A stretch of 64,000 nucleotides of DNA, taken from NCBI RefSeq assembly GCF_900107995.1, contig NZ_FNUM01000004.1, positions 186,001 to 250,000 of the forward strand, written 5' to 3'. Positions 10,662 to 19,629 of this stretch are shown here, one piece after another. Each line of letters begins with the position of its first letter. The stretch's first letter is position 1. This DNA comes from Alcanivorax sp. DSM 26293 (lineage in GTDB: Bacteria > Pseudomonadota > Gammaproteobacteria > Pseudomonadales > Alcanivoracaceae). The position numbers and the translations under genes were made by a program. Below the pieces are notes generated by a model. That model saw nothing but the letters and a program-made list of their open reading frames with translations. It was not told the DNA's origin and did not search any database.

Positions 10662-10838
10662 TCACTGTAGCAATCGGGCCGGAGGCACTCCGCCAATGGC
10701 CGAATTGGGCCATCCGTTATTGTATTGCCACCGCCACTGTGTGGTTAATAGCTGGGCATGGGCAACGCAGGTGAACTCGTGGAGATCCAGCCACTCGCGC
10801 CATGTCGTTCGATTAAATCGTTGTCCCCGTTTCCACAA
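10662..10838 (-). mobile_element. IS3-family transposase remnant (C-terminal end of OrfB)
   Basis: On the minus strand this stretch reads WKRGQRFNRTTWREWLDLHE, then a run containing VAHAQLL, WRWQYNNGWPNSAIGG and VPPARLLQ before a TGA at 10662-10664. This is the typical C-terminal end of IS3-family integrase-domain transposases. Only about 58 codons remain, and no inverted repeats were recognised. It abuts the truncated alcohol dehydrogenase gene and may mark the rearrangement that damaged it. Confidence 0.72.
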
Positions 10839-10842
10839 AACC

Positions 10843-11284
10843 TCAGGCCTGCATCTTCTTCAACAGTGCCTCACACACCGTCTGATTCATATAGCGCGGT
10901 ACCGCATAACTGAAATGCGCTTCCTGCAATGCAGCCCTGGCAATGTCGGGAACATCTTCGCTGCGCAATGCGTCCAGCTTCTCGGGAATGCCAAGCTCCT
11001 GTTTCAGTTCGCGGACACGTTTGATGAATTTTCCTGCCAGCGCTTCATCGGTTTCACCGCCCTGCTCCAGGCCGCTGACGCGGGCCAGTTCGGCCAGGCG
11101 CTCAATGCAGGCGGGGGCGGAATATTCGAGTACGTGAGGCAGCACAATGGCATTCGCCAGGCCATGGGGCGTGTGATAGTGGGCGCCGAAGTTGTGGGCA
11201 ATGCCGTGGGCGTAGCCAAGACCGGCGCGGTGAGAAGCTGGCCTTTACTACCTTGCTTTTACTTTTTGTCGTTACCGCATTCAT
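10843..11284 (-). pseudogene. Iron-containing alcohol dehydrogenase with large internal deletion
   Basis: The 3' part encodes the C-terminal third of an iron-dependent alcohol dehydrogenase: HRAGLGYAHGIAHNFGAHYH, TPHGLANAIVLPHVLEYS and a helical tail to KKMQA. The histidines of the GYAHGIAH and YHTPHG segments are iron ligands in this family. The 5' part keeps a good ribosome-binding site (AAGGAGGT, about 11291-11298) and about 17 codons starting MNAVTTKSKSK, then runs out of frame into the C-terminal part near 11235. Around 230 codons are missing compared with the usual 380-390. It lies just downstream of the thiolase gene, so it was probably the last gene of that operon. Confidence 0.75.
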
Positions 11285-11309
11285 CCCGGACCTCCTTAAC
11301 AGGGAAGCC

Positions 11310-11335
11310 GGCCTGCGAACCGGCAGGCCGGCACC
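11310..11335 (-). terminator. GC-rich perfect hairpin after the thiolase gene
   Basis: GCCGGCCTGC at 11310-11319 pairs perfectly with GCAGGCCGGC at 11326-11335. It lies 31 bases past the thiolase stop and just before the ribosome-binding site of the deleted alcohol dehydrogenase. No T-run follows on either strand, so termination would be weak. It could instead be an mRNA-stabilising hairpin within the former operon. Confidence 0.5.
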
Positions 11336-11365
11336 CTGTATGTGACAGTTCAGTCTTTACGGTAC

Positions 11366-12547
11366 TCAGTCATTGCGATACATGGTTACCACACAGGCAC
11401 CACCCAGACCGAGGTTATGCTGCAAGGCCACCCGTGCACCGTCTACCTGACGCTTGTCCGCCTGACCGCGCAACTGCCACACCAGCTCAGTACATTGCGC
11501 CAGCCCGGTGGCGCCCAACGGATGGCCCTTGGACAGCAGGCCACCGGATGGATTGGTCACATACTTGCCGCCATAGGTGTTGTCACCATCCCAGATGAAT
11601 TGCTCCGCACCGCCTTCCGGGCACAGACCCAGGCCTTCATAAGTGAGCAGCTCATTGGCGGTAAAACAGTCATGCAACTCGACCACATTGATGTCTTGCG
11701 GACCAATGCCGGCCTGCTCGTACACACTCTCTGCAGCCGCGCGTGTCATGTCGTAGCCGACCATCTTGATCATGGATTTTTCGTCAAAGCTGCTGGCGAA
11801 ATCCGTGGTCATGGCCTGGGCGGCGATATACACCGGATTCTCAATGCCATGCTTTTTCGCGAACTCGTCCGAGCACAGGATCGCCGCACCGGCACCACAG
11901 GTGGGAGGACAGCACTGGAAGCGGGTGAGCGGATCAAACACCTCGTCGGACGCCATGATTTCTTCCAGCGACAGCACCTGGTTGAACAGCGCGTAGGGGT
12001 TGTTGCCGGCATGGCGGCGCGCCTTCTCGGCGATCTTGCCGAAGGTTTCCCGTTTGGTGCCGTGCTGCCACCGGTACTCGCGGCCCGCGCCACCGAACAT
12101 CTGTGCCGCCGGCGGCGCCTGGTTGAAACCCTGCGCATCCATCATCACCTGCGCATGCTGACTCATGGGGTTTTCGCGATCATTGAACTTGGAGCCCAGC
12201 GCCCCGCGTTCCATTTTCTCGAAACCGAGCGCAATCACACATTCGGCCAAGCCGCCCTCGATGGCCTGGCGGGCCAGGAACAGGGCCGACGACCCGGTGG
12301 AGCAGTTGTTGTTCACATTGACCACAGGAATACCGGTCAATCCCAGCTCATACACGGCGCGCTGACCACAAGTGGAATCGCCGTAGACATAACCGCAGAA
12401 CGCCTGCTCCACATCGCTGTACTGGATGCCGGCATCCTTCATGGCGGCGAGGCCTGCAGCCTTTGCCATCACATGGTAATCATCGCTGGCACCGGGCTTG
12501 GCAAACTTGGTCATCCCGACACCGATTACATTCACTCTACGTTTCAT
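11366..12547 (-). CDS. SCP2-type thiolase (acetyl-CoA acyltransferase / lipid-transfer family)
   Basis: This enzyme is expected to cleave 3-ketoacyl-CoA, the last step of beta-oxidation. The 393-aa product resembles the thiolase half of sterol-carrier protein X rather than FadA: nucleophile Cys in [12 protein letters not shown] near residue 80, His in [26 protein letters not shown] and the C-terminal [14 protein letters not shown]. It follows the multifunctional dehydrogenase/hydratase/SCP2 gene by 23 bases, and the two probably work as a chain with the upstream acyl-CoA dehydrogenase. SCP2 thiolases are associated with branched-chain or steroid acyl-CoAs, so such a substrate is possible. Confidence 0.9.
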   Translation of the reverse strand: MKRRVNVIGVGMTKFAKPGASDDYHVMAKAAGLAAMKDAGIQYSDVEQAFCGYVYGDSTCGQRAVYELGLTGIPVVNVNNNCSTGSSALFLARQAIEGGLAECVIALGFEKMERGALGSKFNDRENPMSQHAQVMMDAQGFNQAPPAAQMFGGAGREYRWQHGTKRETFGKIAEKARRHAGNNPYALFNQVLSLEEIMASDEVFDPLTRFQCCPPTCGAGAAILCSDEFAKKHGIENPVYIAAQAMTTDFASSFDEKSMIKMVGYDMTRAAAESVYEQAGIGPQDINVVELHDCFTANELLTYEGLGLCPEGGAEQFIWDGDNTYGGKYVTNPSGGLLSKGHPLGATGLAQCTELVWQLRGQADKRQVDGARVALQHNLGLGGACVVTMYRND

Positions 12548-12570
12548 TGTCGTTTCTCCGAATTCGGGTG

Positions 12571-15558
12571 TTACAGGATTTGTTCGAGTTTGCGTACCAG
12601 CGACAGATCACCGTCCACGCGCATGTCGCCTTGCTGATACAGGGCGCGCAAGGCCACCTTGCCGGTAATCAGATCGGCCAGCTTGCCGTCGTCCAGTGTC
12701 ATCACCGCCGCAGCGTCTTTTTCGCCGCTGGAGACAGCAGGCGACGAATCGGACAGGTCGATAAACCAGGCACTGTCAGGGCGTTGTACCTTGATCTGCA
12801 ATACACCACCCTGCCCGCCGATGGCGGACAATTTTTCCGCCAGCTGCGGCAGCACTTTTTCCGCCTGCGGTTCTTTCTGCTTTTTCGGTGGCGCGGCGGC
12901 GGTGTCCGGCTGGCCGGAGGCCAGTCGCTTGTCCCGCGCCTGATCCACCAGCTTCGGGTCCATGCCCTGCAACACGGTGAGCTTGTTGGAGGCCATCACA
13001 TTGCCGTCGATCTTCAGCTCGCCACCGAAGAACAGTTTCTGCACGGCGGCCAGGTCACCGCCAAACAGGGTCGGCGCATGTTTGGTATCCAGTTCCAGCG
13101 TCACATCCGCCTTGTCCAGTTGCCCCGGCCCGGCGGTGCCCGGTGCATTCTTCAGATCGATATAGAAATCCTGATCCGGGTTGCTGAACGCAAACTGGAA
13201 GCTGGTGCCGGTCTTCTCGATCAGGTCCGGGTTGTCGGCGATGAAGTGGCCGATGGCACTGAACACATCCGCCATGGTCGGCTCCTGCGATTCGACCGGT
13301 GCGGCGGCAGCTTGTGAACCACCACCGTCAGCCACACGCTTGTCGCGTTCCTGTTCGGCCAGTTTCGGGTCCATGTCCTGCAACACGGTCAACTTGTTGG
13401 AGGCCATCACGTTGCCGGAGATTTTCAGCTCACCACCGAAGAACAGTTTCTGCACGGCAGCGAGATCGCCACCAAACACGGTGGAAAGGTGCTCGCTGTC
13501 CAGTGCCAGGGTCACGTCCGGTTTGTCAATCGTGCCCGGCCCTGCCGCGCCCGGTGCATTTTTCAGGTCAATAAAGAACTGCTGATCCGGATTGCTGAAC
13601 TCGAACAGGAAACTGGTGCCGGTCTGGTCGACCAGTTCCGGCTTCTGCTCGATGTAGGTCGCCACCGCGGCGAACACATCGTCAGGCGTCACCGCCTGCT
13701 CCACCTGCGGCGCAGAATCTTCCTCGGCGGAAGCCTGCTCCGGCACCGGCGCCTCTGCCGGAATCTCGGAGAACAGCTCGATGGCGGCATTCTTCAGCAC
13801 CACCTCGTTACGCTCTTTCACCCAGGTTTCGAAGATGATGCGGTTATCGGATTCCTTCCACATGCGTGTTTCCAGGGTTTCACCCGGGAACACCGTCTTG
13901 GCAAAGCGCACCTTGATGCTCTTGAAGTAACGGCCATCGTTATTGCTGAACGCCTTGATCACATGGCGGCCCGCGTAACCAAAGGTACAAAGCCCGTGCA
14001 GGATCGGTTTGTCATAGCCAAAGGCCTTGGCAAACGCCGGGTCCGCATGCAGCGGGTTCCAGTCACCGCACAGGCGGTACAGCAATGTCTGGTTGGCGTC
14101 GGTTTTTTCCTCGATCACCGCATCCGGTTCGCGGGCGGGCGGCACATTGATCTCGCCGGAATCGCCACGCTCACCGCCCCAGCCACCGGCACCTTTCACG
14201 AACGAGGTCATCTCGTTGTAGGCCACCTCGTTACCGTTCTCGTCGGTGGAAGTAATGGCGAAGGTGACGACTGCGTTCGGGTCCTTGTCCAGCGCCTTCT
14301 TGAATTTGAAGGTGTGTTTCAGCTTGGCATGCGGCGGCAGTGGCCGCTTGATCTCGGTGTACTGCTCACCATGCAGTAAGCGGTCAAAACCAAAGTTCAT
14401 CCCCGGCAAGGTCAGCGCACCTTCCTTCGCCGCTTTCAGCATCGCGCCGATCTGCGGCATGACGCCATAGGTGGGCAACGCCTGGAAATTGCCGCCCAGC
14501 TCGTAGACGAATTTCAGTTCATCTTTATCGAGCGGGTCACGGGCGGCGCCAACACTCAGCGCGTACAGCGACAAATCATTTTCATCATAGGCCGATTCCA
14601 GCTCGACGCTTTCCTTGCTGGCCACATCCAGATCGATGAACTCGTTGCCGCCCAGAGACGGATTATTGATGTTGTCGAGGATCGGCGAGAAGGATTCGTT
14701 GACGTTGGACGGATGATCCGCGTCGGTAAAATCGGTGATCTTGTCCCAGCGACGGGCCACATCATCGACGCTGAATGCCTTGCCGAGCGGGAAGTTGTTG
14801 CCCTGGGTGCGCTCCCAGCGCAGCTTGCTGATGTAACCGGCGCCCACTTCGAAGATGCCCTTGGTCTCTTCACAGTCTTCATGACACAACCAGGCCACCA
14901 GTGGGCTGACCGCTTCCGGCTTCAGGTTTTCCAGCAGATTCGGCGGCATGATGGTTTCCGTCAGCCGCGAGGCGGCAATCGGCGCGATGGTATTCACATG
15001 AATGTTCTTGCTGCGCCCTTCCTCGGCCAGACAGTTGGCCAGCCCGGCCAGTCCCAGCTTGGCGGCACAGTAGTTGGCCTGACCGAAGTTGCCATACAGG
15101 CCCGCTGCCGAGGTGGTCATGATGATGCGGCCATAGCCCTTCTCGCGCATGATCGGCCAGGCCGCATGGGTCACGCTCATGGAGCCTTCCAGGTGGACTT
15201 TTAGCACCAGGTCCCAGTCCTGCTTCGACATCTTGGCGAAGCTCACATCACGCAAGATGCCAGCATTGTTGACCACGATGTCCACGGTGCCGAAGTTATC
15301 CAGGGCGGTCTGCACTATCGACTCGCCGTTTTCCACGGAGTCATAGTTGGCAACCGCTTTTCCCCCCATGGCCCGGATCTCTTCCACCACCTTGTCTGCG
15401 GCGGACGATGACTTGCCATCACCGTGGGCACTACCACCCAGATCGTTAACCACCACCTTGCAGCCGCGCTCGGCCAGGGTCAGTGCATGCTGGCGGCCCA
15501 ACCCGCCCCCGGCACCGGTGACGATGGCCACACGATCATCAAAACGACGTTCTGCCAT
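12571..15558 (-). CDS. Multifunctional beta-oxidation protein: SDR dehydrogenase + MaoC hydratase + three SCP2 domains
   Basis: The 995-aa protein has the layout of peroxisomal multifunctional enzyme 2. Residues 1-300 are a short-chain dehydrogenase ([14 protein letters not shown], Ser about 150, Tyr163 and Lys167 in NYCAAK). Residues about 310-600 are a double-hotdog hydratase with the MaoC motif around [13 protein letters not shown] and PILHGL. Then come three sterol-carrier SCP2 domains at about 624-735, 762-873 and 897-995. The first two are close copies offset by 137 residues, and their DNA is still highly similar at a 411-base offset. The third is divergent. It should hydrate enoyl-CoA and oxidise the product to 3-ketoacyl-CoA, with SCP2 domains holding lipid substrates. 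It sits between the acyl-CoA dehydrogenase and thiolase genes. Confidence 0.92.
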   Translation of the reverse strand: MAERRFDDRVAIVTGAGGGLGRQHALTLAERGCKVVVNDLGGSAHGDGKSSSAADKVVEEIRAMGGKAVANYDSVENGESIVQTALDNFGTVDIVVNNAGILRDVSFAKMSKQDWDLVLKVHLEGSMSVTHAAWPIMREKGYGRIIMTTSAAGLYGNFGQANYCAAKLGLAGLANCLAEEGRSKNIHVNTIAPIAASRLTETIMPPNLLENLKPEAVSPLVAWLCHEDCEETKGIFEVGAGYISKLRWERTQGNNFPLGKAFSVDDVARRWDKITDFTDADHPSNVNESFSPILDNINNPSLGGNEFIDLDVASKESVELESAYDENDLSLYALSVGAARDPLDKDELKFVYELGGNFQALPTYGVMPQIGAMLKAAKEGALTLPGMNFGFDRLLHGEQYTEIKRPLPPHAKLKHTFKFKKALDKDPNAVVTFAITSTDENGNEVAYNEMTSFVKGAGGWGGERGDSGEINVPPAREPDAVIEEKTDANQTLLYRLCGDWNPLHADPAFAKAFGYDKPILHGLCTFGYAGRHVIKAFSNNDGRYFKSIKVRFAKTVFPGETLETRMWKESDNRIIFETWVKERNEVVLKNAAIELFSEIPAEAPVPEQASAEEDSAPQVEQAVTPDDVFAAVATYIEQKPELVDQTGTSFLFEFSNPDQQFFIDLKNAPGAAGPGTIDKPDVTLALDSEHLSTVFGGDLAAVQKLFFGGELKISGNVMASNKLTVLQDMDPKLAEQERDKRVADGGGSQAAAAPVESQEPTMADVFSAIGHFIADNPDLIEKTGTSFQFAFSNPDQDFYIDLKNAPGTAGPGQLDKADVTLELDTKHAPTLFGGDLAAVQKLFFGGELKIDGNVMASNKLTVLQGMDPKLVDQARDKRLASGQPDTAAAPPKKQKEPQAEKVLPQLAEKLSAIGGQGGVLQIKVQRPDSAWFIDLSDSSPAVSSGEKDAAAVMTLDDGKLADLITGKVALRALYQQGDMRVDGDLSLVRKLEQIL

Positions 15559-15614
15559 GATGCTTTCCTCTTTTCATTCCCGGGCCCACTTGCCGCGCGA
15601 GCCCGGGAAAATCT

Positions 15615-16790
15615 TTAGATAGAGCGGGAAATGAGTTCTTTCATGATTTCGTTGGTGCCGCCGTAGATGCGGTTGGCACGGGTGTCGATATAGGCGCGGG
15701 CGATGGGGTACTCGAGCATGTAGCCGTAGCCACCGTGTAGCTGCACACAGCGATCAACCACATTACTGAGCAAATCGGACACCCAGTACTTGGCCGCACA
15801 GGCTGCCTCGGGGGACAAGGCATTGCGCACCACCAACTCCATACAGCGATCCACATAGACCCGCGCAATCTGGATTTCAGAACGCATCTCGGCCAGTTCA
15901 AAACGGGTGTTCTGGAACGCCGCCACCGGCTTGCCAAACGCCTGCCTCTGTTTCACATATTCCACGGTGGTTGCCAGCGCATGCTCGGCAGCCGACGCAC
16001 AGATGATGGCGATCATCATCCGCTCCCAGGCCAACTCCTTCATCAAGGCAATAAAGCCCATACCCTCGGCGCCCAGCAGGTTTTCCTTAGGCACCTTGAC
16101 GTTGTCGAAGAACAACTCGCAGGTGTCCTGCCCGCGCATGCCCACTTTCTTCAGCGGCTTGCCCTTGGAGAAGCCCTCGCGATCCGCCTCGATAATCATC
16201 AGGGATACACTTTGTGCTCCCAGATCCGCCGGCCCGGTTCGCACCGCCACCACCGCCATGTCACAGAGGTAACCGTTGGTGATAAAGATTTTCGAGCCAT
16301 TCACCACATAGTGATCACCCTCAAGGGTGGCAGTGGTCTTGATGCGCTGCAGATCGGAACCGGTACCCGGCTCGGTCATGGCCACGGCAGTGACCGCTTC
16401 ACCGGTGGCCATTTTGGGCAACCACTGGCTTTTCTGTTCATGGGAGCCAAAGTTGTTGATGTAGTTGGCAACAATGTCCGAATGCAGCGCAAAGCCGCTG
16501 GCCGAATCACCCACCCGGGCCTGCTCTTCCATAAGAATCATCGAGTAGAGGCGGTCAACGCCGCAGCCACCGTATTCCTCGGGCATGGTGGCACACAGCA
16601 GCCCAAGCTCACCCGCCTTGTTCCACAGCTCGCGATCGAGATGCTGCTGCTCTTCCCACTTCTCGTGATAAGGGGCAATTTCCGTCTCGAAGAAACGTCG
16701 AGCGGTGGCGCGAAACGCTTCATGGTCTTCATTGAACAGGGTACGGGGAATCATTGGCGACACAGCCGCCGGTACATGCACGTCACTCAT
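15615..16790 (-). CDS. Acyl-CoA dehydrogenase
   Basis: This FAD enzyme should catalyse the first beta-oxidation step. The 391-aa product has the usual N-terminal helical domain, the FAD/substrate loop VTAVAMTEPGTGSDLQRIKT near residue 140, FITNGYLCD, and the C-terminal VQLHGGYGYMLEYPIARAY with the catalytic-region IYGGTNEIMKELI. It is the first gene of a three-gene beta-oxidation operon, with the multifunctional protein 56 bases downstream, and is divergent from a tetR gene. Confidence 0.93.
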   Translation of the reverse strand: MSDVHVPAAVSPMIPRTLFNEDHEAFRATARRFFETEIAPYHEKWEEQQHLDRELWNKAGELGLLCATMPEEYGGCGVDRLYSMILMEEQARVGDSASGFALHSDIVANYINNFGSHEQKSQWLPKMATGEAVTAVAMTEPGTGSDLQRIKTTATLEGDHYVVNGSKIFITNGYLCDMAVVAVRTGPADLGAQSVSLMIIEADREGFSKGKPLKKVGMRGQDTCELFFDNVKVPKENLLGAEGMGFIALMKELAWERMMIAIICASAAEHALATTVEYVKQRQAFGKPVAAFQNTRFELAEMRSEIQIARVYVDRCMELVVRNALSPEAACAAKYWVSDLLSNVVDRCVQLHGGYGYMLEYPIARAYIDTRANRIYGGTNEIMKELISRSI

Positions 16791-16952
16791 TACAGGTTTT
16801 CCACTGTTGATTCATAAACATGACAAGAACTCTATAACTTACAATACGTACGTTCAACTTGTTTTTAATCGTTCGCGCGCATAAGCTATATATCGTTTAG
16901 AATCAGCATCCTACGCCAGAGAAAGCAAACCCGACAACAGGCAGATAACGTC
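16791..16952. promoter_or_regulatory. Divergent promoter region between the beta-oxidation operon and tetR
   Basis: This 162-base gap must carry promoters for both directions. The palindrome ACGTACGT at 16846-16853, inside AATACGTACGTT, is the clearest symmetric element and is a candidate operator for the adjacent TetR protein. The symmetry is short, so this is tentative. Confidence 0.4.
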
Positions 16953-17618
16953 ATGAAGGCACAGCGACGAACCCAGGAACAACGTAGCGATGCCATGCGA
17001 GAACGCATCATCCAGGCGGTACTCACGTGTCTTGAGAAGGACGGATTTGCAGGCACGACAGTGAGTCGCATCATCGAGGTCGCTGGCGTTTCCCGGGGAG
17101 CACCGCTACACCATTTCCACAGCAAAGCCGCCATGATTGCCGCTGCTGCCGAGCAACTGATTCGCCAGCAATATATTCAACTGGGCAAAGCCATTGCCAA
17201 GCTGCACGGCTCTGAGGACCGACTGGAAGAGCTGATCTTTGGCGCCTGGAAAAATGTCTTTGATCAACCGGAATACATCCCGTTGATGCAGCTACTGACC
17301 GCCAGCCAGCACGATCAGGAACTCGCCGCCATTTTGCAGCGCGTCTGGACATCCAGTTATTTCATCGTGGGTAACGCAGCCGATCACTACCTGGAGGCCA
17401 CCAAGGAAGATACCGATGTGCGCTCGATGATGATGTTGACGCAATGGCTATTGCGCGGCATGGCACAGGACCTGCACATCGTTGCGGACAAGGCGCTGTT
17501 TGACCGTTATCTGAAGCTTTGGTGTGACACGCTTGCCCTTCACTTGCGAGCTAGGGCGGGCGTAACGACACCGCCCCCTTATCCACCCAGGTGGGATCTA
17601 CCGCTGACTGATGTTTGA
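16953..17618 (+). CDS. TetR-family transcriptional regulator
   Basis: The 221-aa product has a TetR helix-turn-helix at residues about 18-62 (IIQAVLTCLEKDGFAGTTV, RIIEVAGVSRGAPLHHFHSK) followed by a helical ligand-binding domain. It is transcribed away from the acyl-CoA dehydrogenase/multifunctional/thiolase operon, so it probably represses that operon in response to an acyl-CoA or related ligand. An alternative start at the internal Met (residue 15) is less likely because the upstream basic residues are family-like. Confidence 0.87.
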   Translation: MKAQRRTQEQRSDAMRERIIQAVLTCLEKDGFAGTTVSRIIEVAGVSRGAPLHHFHSKAAMIAAAAEQLIRQQYIQLGKAIAKLHGSEDRLEELIFGAWKNVFDQPEYIPLMQLLTASQHDQELAAILQRVWTSSYFIVGNAADHYLEATKEDTDVRSMMMLTQWLLRGMAQDLHIVADKALFDRYLKLWCDTLALHLRARAGVTTPPPYPPRWDLPLTDV

Positions 17619-18299
17619 CGGTAGCTATCTCAGCACGCCATGTTTATGTCAACGTATCGCTTATCCAATACTCGATATGTCACAGCATTTCGCCCCTGGC
17701 TAGCAGCGATAATGGCAGACAGGGGTATCCTCAGTTGAGCATACGCCAATAATACAAAGGTACCCGAGTATCGCTACGACTGATGCACAGGTGTTTATGG
17801 GCAAAGTCAGTGGAATTTCCAAGACAGGGAAGAGGCTGGCTACACCAATTACTACACTTTCAGTACGGTTACAGAAGCCGGACTGAAATACAGCCTAACC
17901 AGCTGATTTAAATAAAAGTACAAAGTCGAAAAAGGTGTTGCCCAACACGGTTAGCCCATCAAAAATAACCTGAAGATGGGGCCCGAACCCCTAGCGAGTA
18001 GCAGTGTATCGCAGCCCTCACGACAAGTCATCGAACGATGGAAAATCGCCAGCACAGCCAGGATCGTCCCACTGAAGAGACTCCAACACTCTATAATATT
18101 TTCCTTTCCACACAGGCATCCACCTTAGGCCCCAATGAGTGATCGTACATTCAGATGTAGTGTCAAATTAACTATCTCACTACAATTTACCCAGCCGATG
18201 CTCTCAAGGAGGCCATGCCAGTGGATCCCTCCTTTAAACCGGAATCTCTATTGGGATACCACGAAAGGATGACCGGTTACTGATCGCACTTCGCATGCT
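17619..18299. other. 681-base region without an intact gene
   Basis: No complete coding region, RNA gene or IS end was recognised. It contains a short open stretch at 17784-17906 that looks like the tail of a lost gene (listed separately). The rest has scattered stops in all frames and looks degraded. It separates the beta-oxidation/tetR block from the CYP153 operon. Confidence 0.5.
17784..17906 (+). pseudogene. Possible 3' remnant of an outer-membrane-type protein
   Basis: Forty codons read coherently up to a TGA, including GYTNYYTFSTVTEAGLKYSL near the end. The alternating aromatic and polar pattern resembles a beta-barrel strand, but the upstream frame is closed by a stop and no start is visible. 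This is pattern reading only, with no recognised family. Confidence 0.25.
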
Positions 18300-19532
18300 T
18301 CAGATTAAAGACTTCAGCTCGATATCCGTATTACTCAATGCGTCAGCGCTAACGCTCTTGCGTTGCTGGACCAACTGCTTGCCCACCATGAAAGCAATGG
18401 GCAGATTGACCGCGTCAACAGCAATGACAGAGCCCTCGAGCAGATAGAACACCGCAAATCCCTTATCATTGGTGGTGCCGCGCAGCACCCGCTGATCATG
18501 ATTTTGCGACAGCCCAACCATCTGTAAGCGGACGTCATATTGGTTCGACCAGAACCATGGTGCGCTATCGTAGGGCATCTCCTCGCCCATCAAGGTCGCC
18601 GCCGCCGTACGCGCTTGATCAACCGCGTTGGCAACAGACTCAAGCCGTTGCATCTTTTCGAAAAAAAGATTCCGGTGGCGGGTACAGTCGCCGATTGCCA
18701 AGATGTCGCGATCATCAGTGCGGGTAAATTCATCCACGACAATACCGTCATCGCAGAGTAGGCCAGCGTTCTCGGCCAATGTAGTTTCCGGTATGACACC
18801 TATTGATACGAGCACGATATCAGCCGGAACATTGCCACCATCGGCCAAGGTCACGCCTGCCACACGCCCCTTATCACCCGCTTCGAAGCCAGTTACCGCC
18901 GTGCCAAGACGCACATCAACGCCAGCAGCAGTGTGCTTGGCGTAGAAAAACGTGGACATTTCTGGCCCCGTAACACGCTGCATCAAGCGTTCGGCGGCTT
19001 CCAGGACCGTGACATTAACACCTTTCTTGATAGCGCTGGCAGCCACTTCAAGGCCAATATAACCGCCGCCCACGATGACCAGGCGTTTACCCGGCACTAA
19101 TTGATTGCGCAGAGCATCGGTGTCAGCGATATCATGCAGATAGTGTATTCCTTTCAAATCTGATCCGGGCGCTTTAAGGCGACGAACATGTGACCCCGTC
19201 GCCAGAACCAATCGATCGTATTTCAATGTGCTTTGATCCGACAACTTGATGCTTTTCGCGTATCGGTCGATCCCTTCGACGCGCACACCGAGCCGCAACT
19301 GCTGCCCCGCATTCTCATACACCGAACGCGGCTTCAGGTACAGAGACGACTGATCAACCTCTCCTGCAAGATAACTTTTGGACAAAGGTGGACGCTGGTA
19401 GGGAGGATGAGGCTCATCGCTCACCAGTACTACCTCATGCTGATATTTCTTTTGCAGCAAGGCTGTCAAGAGCGTACCGGCTGCATGTCCACCACCAACG
19501 ATGACTGTCGTATCTTTCTTTTTGTTAACCAT
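18300..19532 (-). CDS. NAD(P)H:ferredoxin reductase of the CYP153 system
   Basis: This FAD reductase should pass electrons from NAD(P)H to the ferredoxin of the CYP153 operon. The 410-aa product has the FAD-binding VIVGGGHAAGTLL at the N-terminus, the NAD-binding LVIVGGGYIGLEVAASA near residue 150 and the second FAD contact ILAIGDCTRHRN near 275, ending in a reductase C-terminal domain (PWFWSNQYDVRLQMVG). The start at 19532 (MVNKKKDTT) is preferred over the longer frame to 19658, which adds 42 non-family residues and overlaps the upstream gene. It is the last gene of the operon, 97 bases after the GMC gene. Confidence 0.9.
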   Translation of the reverse strand: MVNKKKDTTVIVGGGHAAGTLLTALLQKKYQHEVVLVSDEPHPPYQRPPLSKSYLAGEVDQSSLYLKPRSVYENAGQQLRLGVRVEGIDRYAKSIKLSDQSTLKYDRLVLATGSHVRRLKAPGSDLKGIHYLHDIADTDALRNQLVPGKRLVIVGGGYIGLEVAASAIKKGVNVTVLEAAERLMQRVTGPEMSTFFYAKHTAAGVDVRLGTAVTGFEAGDKGRVAGVTLADGGNVPADIVLVSIGVIPETTLAENAGLLCDDGIVVDEFTRTDDRDILAIGDCTRHRNLFFEKMQRLESVANAVDQARTAAATLMGEEMPYDSAPWFWSNQYDVRLQMVGLSQNHDQRVLRGTTNDKGFAVFYLLEGSVIAVDAVNLPIAFMVGKQLVQQRKSVSADALSNTDIELKSLI

Positions 19533-19629
19533 AGGTTGTCTCTTTTGTGCGCCTTGGAAGCGTATTTTCATATCCCAACACCGCAGGTGAGCAAGAGGCC
19601 GCGATATCGATCGCGCACGCACAGGATGC

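Noticed and set aside
11342-12637. 431-codon plus-strand frame
   Set aside because: It is antisense to the well-supported SCP2-type thiolase gene.
12960-13480. CRISPR or satellite repeat
   Set aside because: The 411-base repeat is the coding duplication of SCP2 domains inside one gene.
13489-14379. 296-codon plus-strand frame
   Set aside because: It is antisense to the multifunctional enzyme gene, in high-GC DNA where long shadow frames are common.
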